From Nocardia transvalensis (lineage in GTDB: Bacteria; Actinomycetota; Actinomycetes; Mycobacteriales; Mycobacteriaceae), in assembly GCF_015477765.1 (NCBI RefSeq), contig NZ_JADLQQ010000004.1, forward strand, positions 62,001 to 126,000: a DNA stretch of 64,000 bases, written 5' to 3'. Shown one piece after another: positions 7,997 to 16,543 of the stretch. The position numbers and the translations under genes are program-made. Each line of letters starts with the position of its first letter. Position 1 is the first letter of the stretch. The notes under the pieces were generated by a model. It was given only the letters and a program-made list of their open reading frames with translations. It made no database searches and had not been told where the DNA came from.

Positions 7997-9004
7997 TCAG
8001 TTCCGGACTTCGGCCACGGCCACCGGTCGCCGTTCGCGCCGCGACAGCTCACATGCCTCGGCGATGTAGAACGCCTCCAGCGCATCCGCTGGGCCGCATG
8101 GGTTTTCGATATCCCCGCGGGCCACGGAGACGAAGACCGACAGCTCCTCGGTGTAGGCCCGGCGGAAGCGTTCCATGAAACCGGGGTAGGCCGGGTAGGG
8201 CGAGGCCGGATAATCCGGTTCCACCGAGCGCAGCGGAGCCCGATCATCCAAGCCCACAACGGCGTTGCCCTTCGAGCCCAGTACCTCGAGCCGCACGTCG
8301 TAGCCCGCGCCGTTGTAGCGGCCCAGCGACACCGTCGCCAGCGCTCCGTCGTCCATGCGCAGCACCACCGCGGCGGTATCCACGTCCCCGGCGTCGACGA
8401 AGAACTGCTCGCCGCGGTTGGCGCCCAGCACGAAGACCTCCTCGACCTCCCGGCCGGTGACCCAGCGGATGATGTCGAAGTCGTGCACACCGCAGTCGCG
8501 GAACAGCCCGCCCGAGCGGGGAATGTATTCCGCGGGCGGTGGGGCGGGATCGAGGGTGGTGGCGCGCAGCGTGTGCAGCCACCCGAGTTCACCCGAGCGC
8601 ACCGCCGCCCGCGCGGCCCGGTACCCGGTGTCGAAGCGGCGCTGGAAGCCGATCTGCACCGGCACGGTGGCGTTCTCGACGCGCCGGATGACCTCGAGGG
8701 TGCCCGCGATATCGGCGGCCACCGGCTTCTCGCAGAACACGGGAATGCCGCGGTCGACCGCCTTGGTGATCAGTTCCGGATGCGAATCGGTGGCCGTGGT
8801 GATCACCAGGCCCGCGATATCGGAGCCGAGCAGCGTCTCGATATCGGGGGCGAATTCGACGCCGAGTTTGGTGGCGGTGGTGCGGGCGCGCTCGACGTCG
8901 GCGTCGGCGACCACGACACCCCCCACACCCGGCAGGGTTTTCAGCGTTTCCGCGTGTGAGGTGCCGATGCGACCCGTGCCGGCGAGGCCCAACCTGATGG
9001 TCAT
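7997..9004 (-). CDS. iolG: Inositol 2-dehydrogenase (Gfo/Idh/MocA family)
   Basis: A 335-residue NAD-dependent dehydrogenase predicted to oxidise myo-inositol to 2-keto-myo-inositol, the first step of inositol breakdown. The N-terminal Rossmann motif is GLAGTGRIG, followed by the family signature EKPVAADI near residue 95 and DFDIIRWVTG around 170, typical of inositol and sugar dehydrogenases in this family. An AGGAG lies about 9 bases before the ATG. It is the last gene of the leftward iolR-iolA-iolG operon, 24 bases after iolA. Gfo/Idh/MocA substrate assignment by sequence is loose, but the context strongly favours inositol. Confidence 0.85.
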   Translation of the reverse strand: MTIRLGLAGTGRIGTSHAETLKTLPGVGGVVVADADVERARTTATKLGVEFAPDIETLLGSDIAGLVITTATDSHPELITKAVDRGIPVFCEKPVAADIAGTLEVIRRVENATVPVQIGFQRRFDTGYRAARAAVRSGELGWLHTLRATTLDPAPPPAEYIPRSGGLFRDCGVHDFDIIRWVTGREVEEVFVLGANRGEQFFVDAGDVDTAAVVLRMDDGALATVSLGRYNGAGYDVRLEVLGSKGNAVVGLDDRAPLRSVEPDYPASPYPAYPGFMERFRRAYTEELSVFVSVARGDIENPCGPADALEAFYIAEACELSRRERRPVAVAEVRN

Positions 9005-9028
9005 ATGAGAGCTCCTGTCGGTGAAAGA

Positions 9029-10516
9029 TCAGTTGGCGGTGGGGAATCCGAGCTCGACACCGTGGGCGGTGCGGGGCCAGCGGGCGGTGGTGACCTTGGC
9101 GCGGGTGTAGAACCGCACACCCTCGGGGCCGTGGATATGGGTGTCGCCGAACAGCGAATCCTTCCAGCCGCCGAAGCTGTGGTAGGCCATCGGCACCGGA
9201 ATCGGGACGTTGATGCCGACCATGCCCGCCCGCACGCGGCGCTGGAATTCCCGTGCGGCCATGCCGTTCTCGGTGAAGATGGCGGTCCCGTTGCCGTAGG
9301 GGTTGCTATTGACCAGGTGCAGCGCCTCCTCGAAGGTGCCCGCGCGCACCACCGCGAGCACCGGGCCGAAGATCTCCTCGGTGTAGACCCGCATCTCCGG
9401 GCTCACGTGGTCGACGAGGGTAGGGCCGACCCAGAAACCCCCTGCGGGCCCGTCGATGTCGCGGCCGTCGACCACCAGCCGGGCTCCTTGCGCGGCCGCG
9501 GATTCGACGGCGGCGACGATGCGATCGCGGGCCGCGGCGGTCACCACCGGGCCCATCTGCGAGGCCGGGTCGGTGCCGGGCCCGACCTTCAGCGACCGGG
9601 TGCGGGTGGCGACGGCCTCCACCAGGGCGTCGGCCGTGTCGCCCACGGCGACCAGCACCGAAATCGCCATACAGCGCTGACCCGCGCTGCCGTATCCGGC
9701 CGAGACCGCGGCATCGGCGGCCAGGTCGACATCGGCGTCGGGCAGCACCACCATGTGGTTCTTCGCGCCGCCCAGCGCCTGCACCCGCTTACCGGCCGCG
9801 GTCGCGGTGGTGTAGACGTGGCGGGCAATCGGTGTCGACCCGACGAACGACACTCCATCGACATCGGGGTGCACCAGCAGCCGGTTCACCGCCTCGGCGT
9901 CGCCCTGCACCACATTGAAGACGCCGTCGGGCAGTCCGGCCTCGGAGAACAGCTCGGCCAACCGCAGCGACGCCGACGGATCGCGGTCGGACGGCTTGAG
10001 GACGAACGTATTTCCGCACGCGATCGCCACCGGTGCCATCCACAGCGGCACCATCACCGGGAAGTTGAACGGGGTGATGCCCGCGACCACGCCCAAGGGC
10101 TGCCGCACCGAATAACTGTCGACGCCGCGCGAAATCTGCTCGGAGTGTTCGCCTTTGAGCAGCTGCGGTATGCCACAGGCAAATTCGACCACCTCGAGGC
10201 CGCGCTGCACCTCACCCGCCGCATCGTCGAGGACCTTCCCGTGTTCGGCGGTGATCAGCTCGGCCAGTTCGGTGCGGTGCCGGTCGAGGAGTTCCCGGTA
10301 TTTGAACAGCACTCGCGTGCGGGCCGACAGCGAGCTGTCGCCCCAGTCGGCGGCCGCCTTCACCGCCGCCGCCACGGCGGCGTCGACGTCGGCGACATCG
10401 CCGAGCGCCACCTCTCGCGCGATCTCGCCGGTGGCGGGCTGGAAGATCGGACCTCGGCGCGGTGACGAACCCGCGGCCCGGGCTCCATCAATCCAATGGG
10501 ACACCACATCGTGCAC
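9029..10516 (-). CDS. iolA: Methylmalonate-semialdehyde / malonate-semialdehyde dehydrogenase (CoA-acylating)
   Basis: A 495-residue aldehyde dehydrogenase of the MmsA/IolA type. In inositol breakdown it converts malonate semialdehyde to acetyl-CoA and CO2; MmsA enzymes of valine catabolism perform the analogous reaction on methylmalonate semialdehyde. Visible features are PFNFPVMVPLW near residue 140, FVGSTPIARHVY around 215, and the catalytic cysteine in AGQRCMAISV near 270. GTG at 10516 is chosen because CGGAG stands 6 bases upstream; the frame is open further but without a site. It lies 31 bases after iolR and 24 before iolG. The inositol role is inferred from context. Confidence 0.88.
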   Translation of the reverse strand: MHDVVSHWIDGARAAGSSPRRGPIFQPATGEIAREVALGDVADVDAAVAAAVKAAADWGDSSLSARTRVLFKYRELLDRHRTELAELITAEHGKVLDDAAGEVQRGLEVVEFACGIPQLLKGEHSEQISRGVDSYSVRQPLGVVAGITPFNFPVMVPLWMAPVAIACGNTFVLKPSDRDPSASLRLAELFSEAGLPDGVFNVVQGDAEAVNRLLVHPDVDGVSFVGSTPIARHVYTTATAAGKRVQALGGAKNHMVVLPDADVDLAADAAVSAGYGSAGQRCMAISVLVAVGDTADALVEAVATRTRSLKVGPGTDPASQMGPVVTAAARDRIVAAVESAAAQGARLVVDGRDIDGPAGGFWVGPTLVDHVSPEMRVYTEEIFGPVLAVVRAGTFEEALHLVNSNPYGNGTAIFTENGMAAREFQRRVRAGMVGINVPIPVPMAYHSFGGWKDSLFGDTHIHGPEGVRFYTRAKVTTARWPRTAHGVELGFPTAN

Positions 10517-10547
10517 GGCAGACTCCGTTCGAGCTCGGATTTCGATT

Positions 10548-11552
10548 TCAGTTGACAGGTGTGGCCGTCGTCGCGCGGACGACGAGCGACGGCGCCACAC
10601 GCCGGCGCACCGGCTCGGTGCGTCCGTCACGCAGGCGTTCGACCAGTGCGTCCACGGCCAGGCGGCCGATTTCGGTGCGGGGCTGGTCGATGGTTGTCAG
10701 GGCGACGTGCCGCAGCGCGGCCAGCGACGAATTGTCGTAGCCGACGACGGAGACGTCCTGCGGGACCCGCAGTCCGGCCTCCTCCAACGCGGACATCGCA
10801 CCGACCGCGTTGAAGTCGTTGCCGCAGACCAGGGCGGTGGGAAAGTTGTTCGGGGAGAACACCTTCAGCAGCTTCTGCACCGCGGCAATGCCCGCGGCGT
10901 CGGTGTGCTCACTGGGAATCACCATGGGCTCGAGGCCGTGGCGGTCCATGGCCGTCAAGTAGCCCTTGCGGCGTGGTGCCGCGGTGAAGGCGGCCCCACC
11001 GTCGAAGTGCACGATGCGCCGATGCCCTAGGGACACCAGGTGATCCACGGCCAGCGCGACACCGGTCTCGCCGTCGTCGTTGACGGTATCGATATTGGCC
11101 ACCGTCGAACTGCGCGACACCATCACGACCGGGCACTGGTAGGCGGCCTCCCGGATGGCGGAGGCGGGCATGACCGGCGACAGCAGAATGATGCCGCCCG
11201 GCCGGAACGCCAGCAGGCTCTCCAGCGCGGTGCGCTCGCGAGAAGCGCTGCGGCGGCCGGTGTTCAGGATCAGCTCCAGCCCGGCCTGCTGCGCCGCGGC
11301 ATCCATCCCCTCCACCACATCGGCGAAGAAGGCATTGCGCAGGTCGGAGACCATGACTCCGACGATATTGGAGGTGCGGCTGGCGAGCGAGCGCGCCATC
11401 GCATGCGGCTGATACCCCAGTTCCTTGGCGGCCTGCAGCACCGCGCGGCGGCGATGTTCGCTGACCTTCGGCGAGCCGCGCATGACGAGCGAGACCAGCG
11501 CGCGGGAGACGCCTGCCCGAGCGGCGACGTCCTCCATCGTCGGTCGCGTCAT
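10548..11552 (-). CDS. iolR: LacI-family repressor of the inositol regulon
   Basis: A 334-residue LacI/GalR regulator. The N-terminal helix-turn-helix reads MEDVAARAGVSRALVSLVMRG, with the hinge helix HAMARSLASRTS near residue 52, followed by a periplasmic-binding-protein-like effector domain ending with the conserved TTIDQPRTEIGRLAVD. Four palindromes centred on GAGCGCTC, the shape expected for a LacI-family operator, lie between this gene and iolE. It therefore probably represses both arms and its own operon, with inositol or a pathway intermediate as inducer (inference). The gene symbol denotes role only: the classical Bacillus IolR is DeoR-type and the Corynebacterium one is GntR-type. 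Confidence 0.85.
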   Translation of the reverse strand: MTRPTMEDVAARAGVSRALVSLVMRGSPKVSEHRRRAVLQAAKELGYQPHAMARSLASRTSNIVGVMVSDLRNAFFADVVEGMDAAAQQAGLELILNTGRRSASRERTALESLLAFRPGGIILLSPVMPASAIREAAYQCPVVMVSRSSTVANIDTVNDDGETGVALAVDHLVSLGHRRIVHFDGGAAFTAAPRRKGYLTAMDRHGLEPMVIPSEHTDAAGIAAVQKLLKVFSPNNFPTALVCGNDFNAVGAMSALEEAGLRVPQDVSVVGYDNSSLAALRHVALTTIDQPRTEIGRLAVDALVERLRDGRTEPVRRRVAPSLVVRATTATPVN

Positions 11553-11638
11553 CGTGGTAGCCCTCCTGGCGGCCCGGCGGGGATTCTCGTCATTCCGGCA
11601 TGGTCTTGGCCGGAACCGTTGTGTCGCACGTTACAGCG

Positions 11639-11652
11639 TTGGAGCGCTCCAA
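11639..11652. promoter_or_regulatory. LacI-type operator O1
   Basis: Perfect 14-bp palindrome TTGGAGCGCTCCAA, 87 bases upstream of the iolR start. Its centre is 17 bp from the next operator. It is identical to the copies at 11792 and 11810. Confidence 0.85.
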
Positions 11653-11656
11653 TCAA

Positions 11657-11668
11657 TAGAGCGCTCTA
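11657..11668. promoter_or_regulatory. LacI-type operator O2
   Basis: Palindrome TAGAGCGCTCTA, a variant of the 14-bp site with the same GAGCGCTC core. It pairs with O1 on the iolR side. Confidence 0.8.
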
Positions 11669-11791
11669 ATCGGACATTTTCAGTCCCGTTGCCAGGGCCG
11701 GTTTGGCCAGGATGGCCATGTTTTTCGAGGTAGACACGACGTTCTTGATGTGGCCGAGGCTCTTGACACGTTCGTGACCCAGGTTACATAG

Positions 11792-11805
11792 TTGGAGCGC
11801 TCCAA
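11792..11805. promoter_or_regulatory. LacI-type operator O3
   Basis: Perfect palindrome TTGGAGCGCTCCAA on the iolE side, 18 bp centre to centre from O4. Confidence 0.85.
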
Positions 11806-11809
11806 TGAC

Positions 11810-11823
11810 TTGGAGCGCTCCAA
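11810..11823. promoter_or_regulatory. LacI-type operator O4
   Basis: Perfect palindrome TTGGAGCGCTCCAA ending 29 bases before the iolE ATG, where bound repressor would overlap the transcription start or 5' UTR. With O3 it forms a doublet mirroring O1/O2, about 150 bp away, an arrangement compatible with looping. Confidence 0.85.
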
Positions 11824-11852
11824 ATTCGCATCGACAGGCCGGAGAAGTCCCG

Positions 11853-12755
11853 ATGACCGAACCGTTGCATCCGCTGCGCGTCGCCGCCGCACCGATCTCC
11901 TGGGGAGTGTGCGAGGTCCCCGGCTGGGGACATGTGCTCGAGGCGCGGACCGTCCTGTCCGAGATGACCGCGCTCGGACTCACCGCCACCGAAGTCGGCC
12001 CGCCCGGATATCTGCCCGCCGAGCCGCGGGCACTGCGCGAGCTGCTGGGTCGCTACGGCATCGCCGCGATCGGTGGATTCCTGGCGCTGCCCCTGCACAC
12101 CGAACCTCGCCGCGCCCTGGCCGCGGCGCGCGAGAGCGCGGCGCTGTTCGCCGCGGCGGGTGCGGAGGTTCTGGTCCTGGCCGCCGCCACCGGACTGGAC
12201 GGCTACGACGCCAAGCCCGCGCTGAGCGACTACCAGTGGCGCACCCTGATCGATACCGCCGCCACGATTCGCGATATCGCCGCCGAGCACGGGCTGCGCG
12301 CCGTCCTGCATCCGCATGTGGGCACCCACGTCGAGACCGAGGGCGAGGTGGAGCGGTTCCTTGCCGATTCCGATCTCGACATCTGCCTCGACACCGGCCA
12401 TCTGCTCGTCGGCGGCACCGACCCGGTGGCGCTGGCCCGCCGCCACGCCGAGCGCATCGGCCACATTCACCTCAAGGATGTCCGCAACCACCTCGCCGGC
12501 GAGATCCGCAGCGGCAGACTGGAATACAGCCAGGCCGTGCGGCAGGGACTGTATGCCCCGCTGGGGGAGGGGGATGTCGACGTCCGGGCCCTGGTGCGAT
12601 GTGCGCACGAGGCGGGCTACCGGGGCTGGTATGTGCTGGAACAGGATACGGCGCTGGCGCCGGGCGATTCGGCCGAGGTGCCCAGCCGCGACACCGCACG
12701 CAGTCTGCGTTATCTGGCGGATATCGCCGCCGCATGCGAGTCCGCTCGAATCTAG
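11853..12755 (+). CDS. iolE: TIM-barrel sugar isomerase/epimerase family protein, probable 2-keto-myo-inositol dehydratase
   Basis: A 300-residue xylose-isomerase-like TIM barrel (AP endonuclease 2 family). The start follows GGAGAAG by 5 bases. Conserved stretches include AAPISWGVCEVPGWG near residue 10, HPHVGTHVETE around 150, CLDTGHLL around 178 and HIHLKDVRN around 205, which supply the metal-binding Glu/His/Asp residues of this fold. In the pathway it would be the dehydratase (IolE) turning 2-keto-myo-inositol into 3D-trihydroxycyclohexane-1,2-dione. The related inosose isomerase IolI has the same fold, so the assignment depends on this being the only such enzyme in an otherwise complete cluster. 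First gene of the rightward operon. Confidence 0.75.
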   Translation: MTEPLHPLRVAAAPISWGVCEVPGWGHVLEARTVLSEMTALGLTATEVGPPGYLPAEPRALRELLGRYGIAAIGGFLALPLHTEPRRALAAARESAALFAAAGAEVLVLAAATGLDGYDAKPALSDYQWRTLIDTAATIRDIAAEHGLRAVLHPHVGTHVETEGEVERFLADSDLDICLDTGHLLVGGTDPVALARRHAERIGHIHLKDVRNHLAGEIRSGRLEYSQAVRQGLYAPLGEGDVDVRALVRCAHEAGYRGWYVLEQDTALAPGDSAEVPSRDTARSLRYLADIAAACESARI

Positions 12756-12764
12756 GTGGGAACT

Positions 12765-13757
12765 ATGACAATGATGTCTCGATCGCGCCGCCCCTGGCGC
12801 ATCCTGCCGTGGCTGGCCGCCGGGGCGGTGCTGGCCGCGTGCAGCGGGCCGGGTGCCGACGCGCCGGTGAACCAGACCCAAACCCCGGTCGCCGCAGGGA
12901 AACTGAACTCCGTCGCGGTGGTCACCCACGGCACACCCGGTGATGCCTTCTGGAATGTCGTCAAGAACGGCGCCGAGGCCGCGGGCAAGGATCTCGGCGT
13001 CCGCGTGGAGTACAACTCCGCGGGCGATCCCGGACAGCAGGCCAAGCTCATCGATAACGCGGTGGCGCAGGGCGTGGACGGGCTGGTGGTCTCCATGGCC
13101 AACCCGGAGGCGCTGCGCCCCTCGGTCGAACGGGCCGTCACCGCGGGCATTCCCGTCGTCACCATCAATTCCGGGGAGGCCGAGAGCGCGAAATTCGGCG
13201 CGATCGGGCATGTCGGGCAGAGCGAACGGCTGGCCGGGCAGGCGGCCGGGAAGCGGCTGAAGGACGCCGGAAAGACCAAGATGCTCTGCGTGATTCACGA
13301 GGCGGGCAATATCGGCGCCAACGATCGCTGCGCCGGTGCCACCCAGGGTTTCGGCAACGCCACCACGCTGCAGGTCGACATCAACGACCCCACTGACGCC
13401 CAGTCCCGCATCAAGGGCGCCCTCGAGGCCGACCACTCCATCGATGCGGTGCTGACCCTGAATTCGCAGATCGCCGCCCGCGCCGTGGCCGCCGCCGGTG
13501 AATCGCATTCGAACGCCGTGGTGGCCACCTTCGATCTCAACAACGATGTAGTGGACGCCATCCGAGCGGGCAGGCTGCTGTTCGCCGTCGACCAGCAGCA
13601 GTACGAGCAGGGATATCTGCCGGTCGTGCTGCTGCAGGCCTACCGGACGAATCTGAACACCGTCGGCGGCGGCGCACCCGTGCAGACCGGACCTGCCTTC
13701 GTGGACAAGGACAACGTCGACGCCATCGCAGAACTCGTGGCACAGGGCACCCGGTGA
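12765..13757 (+). CDS. Sugar/inositol ABC transporter substrate-binding lipoprotein
   Basis: A 330-residue periplasmic-binding-protein-like receptor (Peripla_BP_4, ribose/inositol type). The N-terminus has basic residues, a hydrophobic stretch and the lipobox LAAC around residues 26-29, so it is membrane anchored. Family segments include VVTHGTPGDAFWNVVKNGAE, AVAQGVDGLVVSMANPEAL and a hinge region with GNIGANDRCAG. The stop of iolE overlaps the ribosome-binding region AGGTGGGA. It is followed after 16 bases by the permease, so it should deliver ligand to that transporter. Myo-inositol is the inferred ligand from the surrounding genes. Confidence 0.85.
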   Translation: MTMMSRSRRPWRILPWLAAGAVLAACSGPGADAPVNQTQTPVAAGKLNSVAVVTHGTPGDAFWNVVKNGAEAAGKDLGVRVEYNSAGDPGQQAKLIDNAVAQGVDGLVVSMANPEALRPSVERAVTAGIPVVTINSGEAESAKFGAIGHVGQSERLAGQAAGKRLKDAGKTKMLCVIHEAGNIGANDRCAGATQGFGNATTLQVDINDPTDAQSRIKGALEADHSIDAVLTLNSQIAARAVAAAGESHSNAVVATFDLNNDVVDAIRAGRLLFAVDQQQYEQGYLPVVLLQAYRTNLNTVGGGAPVQTGPAFVDKDNVDAIAELVAQGTR

Positions 13758-13773
13758 GACAGGAGTGGATGAA

Positions 13774-14826
13774 ATGAGTGTTGCCACAACGGCTCCCGAG
13801 GCGGCCCCGAGACACCCCGAGCCGGGTCCGTCGCTGCTGAACAGACTGATCGTGCGGCCGGAGATCGGCGCGGCGCTCGGCGCGCTGGTGGTGTTCCTGT
13901 TCTTCTCGATCATCACCGACAAATTCCTCAGCCCGCTGGGCGTGGCCACCTGGCTCGACGACGCCTCGACGCTGGGCATCATGGCCGTGGCGGTCGCGAT
14001 GCTGATGATCGGCGGCGAATTCGACCTGTCCGCCGGTGTGATGACCGCCTCCACCGCGCTGGTCACCGCCCTGCTGGCGGTGCACGCGGGCTGGAATGTC
14101 TGGCTGGCGCTGCTGGTGTCGCTGCTCTTCGCGCTGGCCGTCGGGGCGCTCAACGGATGGGTCGTGATGCGCACGGGCCTGCCGAGTTTCATTGTCACCC
14201 TCGGCACTTTCCTTGCGCTGCAGGGCCTCAATCTGGGTGTGACGCGGCTGGTCACCGGGACCGTGCAGGTGTCGGGCATTCGGTCGGCGGACGGTTACTC
14301 CTCGGCGGGTTGGGTGTTCGCCTCGACGACGAATATCGGTGATGCGCGCATTCAGGCATCGGTGGTGTGGTGGATCGTGCTGACCGCCATCGCCGGGCTG
14401 GTGCTGGTGCGCACCAAGTTCGGCAACTGGGTCTTCGCGGTCGGCGGGTCGCTAATCAGTGCCCGCGCGGTCGGTGTGCCCGCCGTGCGGACGAAGATCC
14501 TGCTGTTCATGACGACCGCCTTCGCCGGGTGGGTGGTCGGCTCCTGCAATATCCTGCGGTTCGCCAGCGTGCAGGCCAATCAGGGTGTGGGCCTGGAGTT
14601 TCAGTACATCATCGCCGCGGTGGTCGGTGGCTGCCTGCTCACCGGCGGATTCGGGTCGGTGGTCGGCGCGGCCATCGGCGCACTGATCTTCGGCATGGCC
14701 CGTCAGGGCATCGTGTTCGCCCGCTGGGACAGCGACTGGTTCATGCTGTTCCTCGGCGTGCTGCTGCTGTCGGCGGTGCTGGTCAACAACGCATTCAAGA
14801 AGCGCGCGGAAAGGGTACGCCGATGA
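13774..14826 (+). CDS. ABC transporter permease, ribose/inositol type (BPD_transp_2)
   Basis: A 350-residue polytopic membrane protein of the RbsC/XylH class, with roughly eight to ten hydrophobic segments between residues 35 and 340. Diagnostic segments are [32 protein letters not shown] and [21 protein letters not shown] at 13774 follows AGGAG by 8 bases; the in-frame GTG at 13765 falls inside that site. Its last codons overlap the ATPase start (ATGA at 14823-14826), indicating translational coupling. It forms the membrane channel for the predicted inositol importer. Confidence 0.88.
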   Translation: MSVATTAPEAAPRHPEPGPSLLNRLIVRPEIGAALGALVVFLFFSIITDKFLSPLGVATWLDDASTLGIMAVAVAMLMIGGEFDLSAGVMTASTALVTALLAVHAGWNVWLALLVSLLFALAVGALNGWVVMRTGLPSFIVTLGTFLALQGLNLGVTRLVTGTVQVSGIRSADGYSSAGWVFASTTNIGDARIQASVVWWIVLTAIAGLVLVRTKFGNWVFAVGGSLISARAVGVPAVRTKILLFMTTAFAGWVVGSCNILRFASVQANQGVGLEFQYIIAAVVGGCLLTGGFGSVVGAAIGALIFGMARQGIVFARWDSDWFMLFLGVLLLSAVLVNNAFKKRAERVRR

Positions 14827-15605
14827 CTGTGCCGCTGATCGAAACCCTCGGCATCGGAAAGAGTTACGGCGGTGTGGTGGCGCTGCAGGACGTGTCGACC
14901 GTCGTGAACGCCGGTGAGGTCACCTGCGTGCTCGGCGACAACGGCGCGGGGAAGTCTACGCTGATCAAGATCCTCGCCGGAGTGCATCAGCACGATGCGG
15001 GGGAGCTGAAGGTGGAGGGCGAACCGATCAAGTTCGCCTCTCCCCGTGAGGCTTTGGACCGCGGAATCGCCACCGTCTATCAGGATCTGGCCGTGGTGCC
15101 GCTGATGAGTGTGTGGCGCAATTTCGTGCTGGGCTCCGAGCCGACCTTCGGCGTCGGGCCGGTGCGGCTGCTGGATCGCCGCAAGGGGCGCGAGATCACC
15201 CGCGCGGCCCTGTCGGATATGGGGATCGACCTGCGCGATATGGAACAGCCGGTGGGCACCCTGTCCGGTGGCCAGCGGCAGTGCATCGCCATCGCGCGGG
15301 CGGTGCACTACGGCGCGAAGGTGCTGATTCTCGACGAGCCGACCGCGGCGCTGGGTGTGAAGCAGGCCGGTGTGGTGCTGCGCTATGTGGTGCAGGCCCG
15401 CGATCGGGGCCTCGGTGTCATTCTCATCACCCACAACCCGCATCACGCCTATCCGGTCGGTGATCGGTTCCTGCTGCTCAAGCGCGGCAGCATGCTGGGC
15501 TCCTACGAGAAGGCCGACATCGATCTGCCGGAGCTGACCCGTCAGATGGCCGGTGGCGCGGAATTGGATGCGCTGCAGCACGAATTGCAGCGGATGGTGC
15601 CGTGA
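14823..15605 (+). CDS. ABC transporter ATP-binding protein, single-domain (sugar/inositol import)
   Basis: A 260-residue ABC ATPase with Walker [10 protein letters not shown] near residue 38, Q-loop region [12 protein letters not shown], signature LSGGQRQ near 145, Walker [12 protein letters not shown] near 167 and switch histidine in [10 protein letters not shown]. Ribose-type importers usually have a fused double ATPase of about 500 residues; this protein has only one domain, as in FrcA-type transporters, so it should act as a homodimer. It overlaps the permease start by 4 bases and shares one base with iolC (TGATG). Confidence 0.9.
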   Translation: MTVPLIETLGIGKSYGGVVALQDVSTVVNAGEVTCVLGDNGAGKSTLIKILAGVHQHDAGELKVEGEPIKFASPREALDRGIATVYQDLAVVPLMSVWRNFVLGSEPTFGVGPVRLLDRRKGREITRAALSDMGIDLRDMEQPVGTLSGGQRQCIAIARAVHYGAKVLILDEPTAALGVKQAGVVLRYVVQARDRGLGVILITHNPHHAYPVGDRFLLLKRGSMLGSYEKADIDLPELTRQMAGGAELDALQHELQRMVP

Positions 15606-16543
15606 TGACCGAGCTCGAGGCATTGACCATCGGCCGGGTCGGGGTGGATCTGTATCCGCAGCAGAGCGGGGTGGGGCTGGCCGAGGTGACATCGTTCGCG
15701 AAGTTCCTCGGCGGCACCGCCACCAATGTCGCCGTGGCCGCGGCGCGGCTGGGGCGGCGCAGTGCGGTGCTGACCAAGGTGGGGCCGGACGGATTCGGCG
15801 AGTACGTGCGCAGCGCGCTGGAAGGATTCGGCGTCTCGTCACGATATGTGGCCACCGCGCCGGATCTGCTGACGCCGGTGGTGTTCTGTGAACTGAAGCC
15901 GCCCGCCGATCCGCCCCTGCTGTTCTATCGGGCCCCGATCGCGCCGGATCTGACCCTGACCGAGGACGAGGTGCCGTGGGAGGTGATCGACTCGGTGCCG
16001 CTGCTGTGGGTGACCGGGACCGGGGTGAGCGCCGAACCCGGCCGCGGCACGCAGCGGACGATTCTCGAGCGGCGCGCCCGATTCGGCCACACCGTGCTCG
16101 ATCTGGACTACCGGCCGATGTTCTGGCGGGATGTCGAGACCGCCCGGCGCGAGATCGGGTGGATGCTCGATCACGTGACCGTGGTGGTGGGCAACCGCGC
16201 CGAGGTCGAGGTCGCGGTCGGCACCGCCGATCCCGACGCGGCGGCCGATCGGCTGCTGGCCCGCGGTGTTCGCTTGGCCGTGGTCAAGCGCGGCGCCGAC
16301 GGGGTGCTGATCGCCACCGAATCCGAGCGCTGGACCGTCCCCCCGTGCCGGGTGGAGGTGGTGTGCGGGCTCGGTGCCGGTGACGGATTCGGTGGTGCGC
16401 TGGTGCACGGCCTGCTGTCGGGCTGGGAACCGGAGCGCATCGCCGCCTACGCCAATGCCGCTGGGGCGCTTGTCGCTTCGCGTCTGGCGTGTGCCGACGC
16501 CATGCCGACGGCCGCGGAAATAGAGGAGATGTTGTGCAGTTGA
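15605..16543 (+). CDS. iolC: 5-dehydro-2-deoxygluconokinase (PfkB family)
   Basis: A 312-residue PfkB/ribokinase-family kinase predicted to phosphorylate 2-deoxy-5-keto-gluconate at O6. Characteristic motifs are FLGGTATNVAVAAARLG near residue 36 and GLGAGDGFGGALVHGLL near 255, which carries the catalytic aspartate and anion hole. ATG at 15605 shares its A with the TGA of the ATPase gene; a GTG three bases earlier is the alternative. It overlaps the downstream aldolase by 10 bases. Assignment within PfkB relies on the surrounding iol genes. Confidence 0.85.
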   Translation: MTELEALTIGRVGVDLYPQQSGVGLAEVTSFAKFLGGTATNVAVAAARLGRRSAVLTKVGPDGFGEYVRSALEGFGVSSRYVATAPDLLTPVVFCELKPPADPPLLFYRAPIAPDLTLTEDEVPWEVIDSVPLLWVTGTGVSAEPGRGTQRTILERRARFGHTVLDLDYRPMFWRDVETARREIGWMLDHVTVVVGNRAEVEVAVGTADPDAAADRLLARGVRLAVVKRGADGVLIATESERWTVPPCRVEVVCGLGAGDGFGGALVHGLLSGWEPERIAAYANAAGALVASRLACADAMPTAAEIEEMLCS

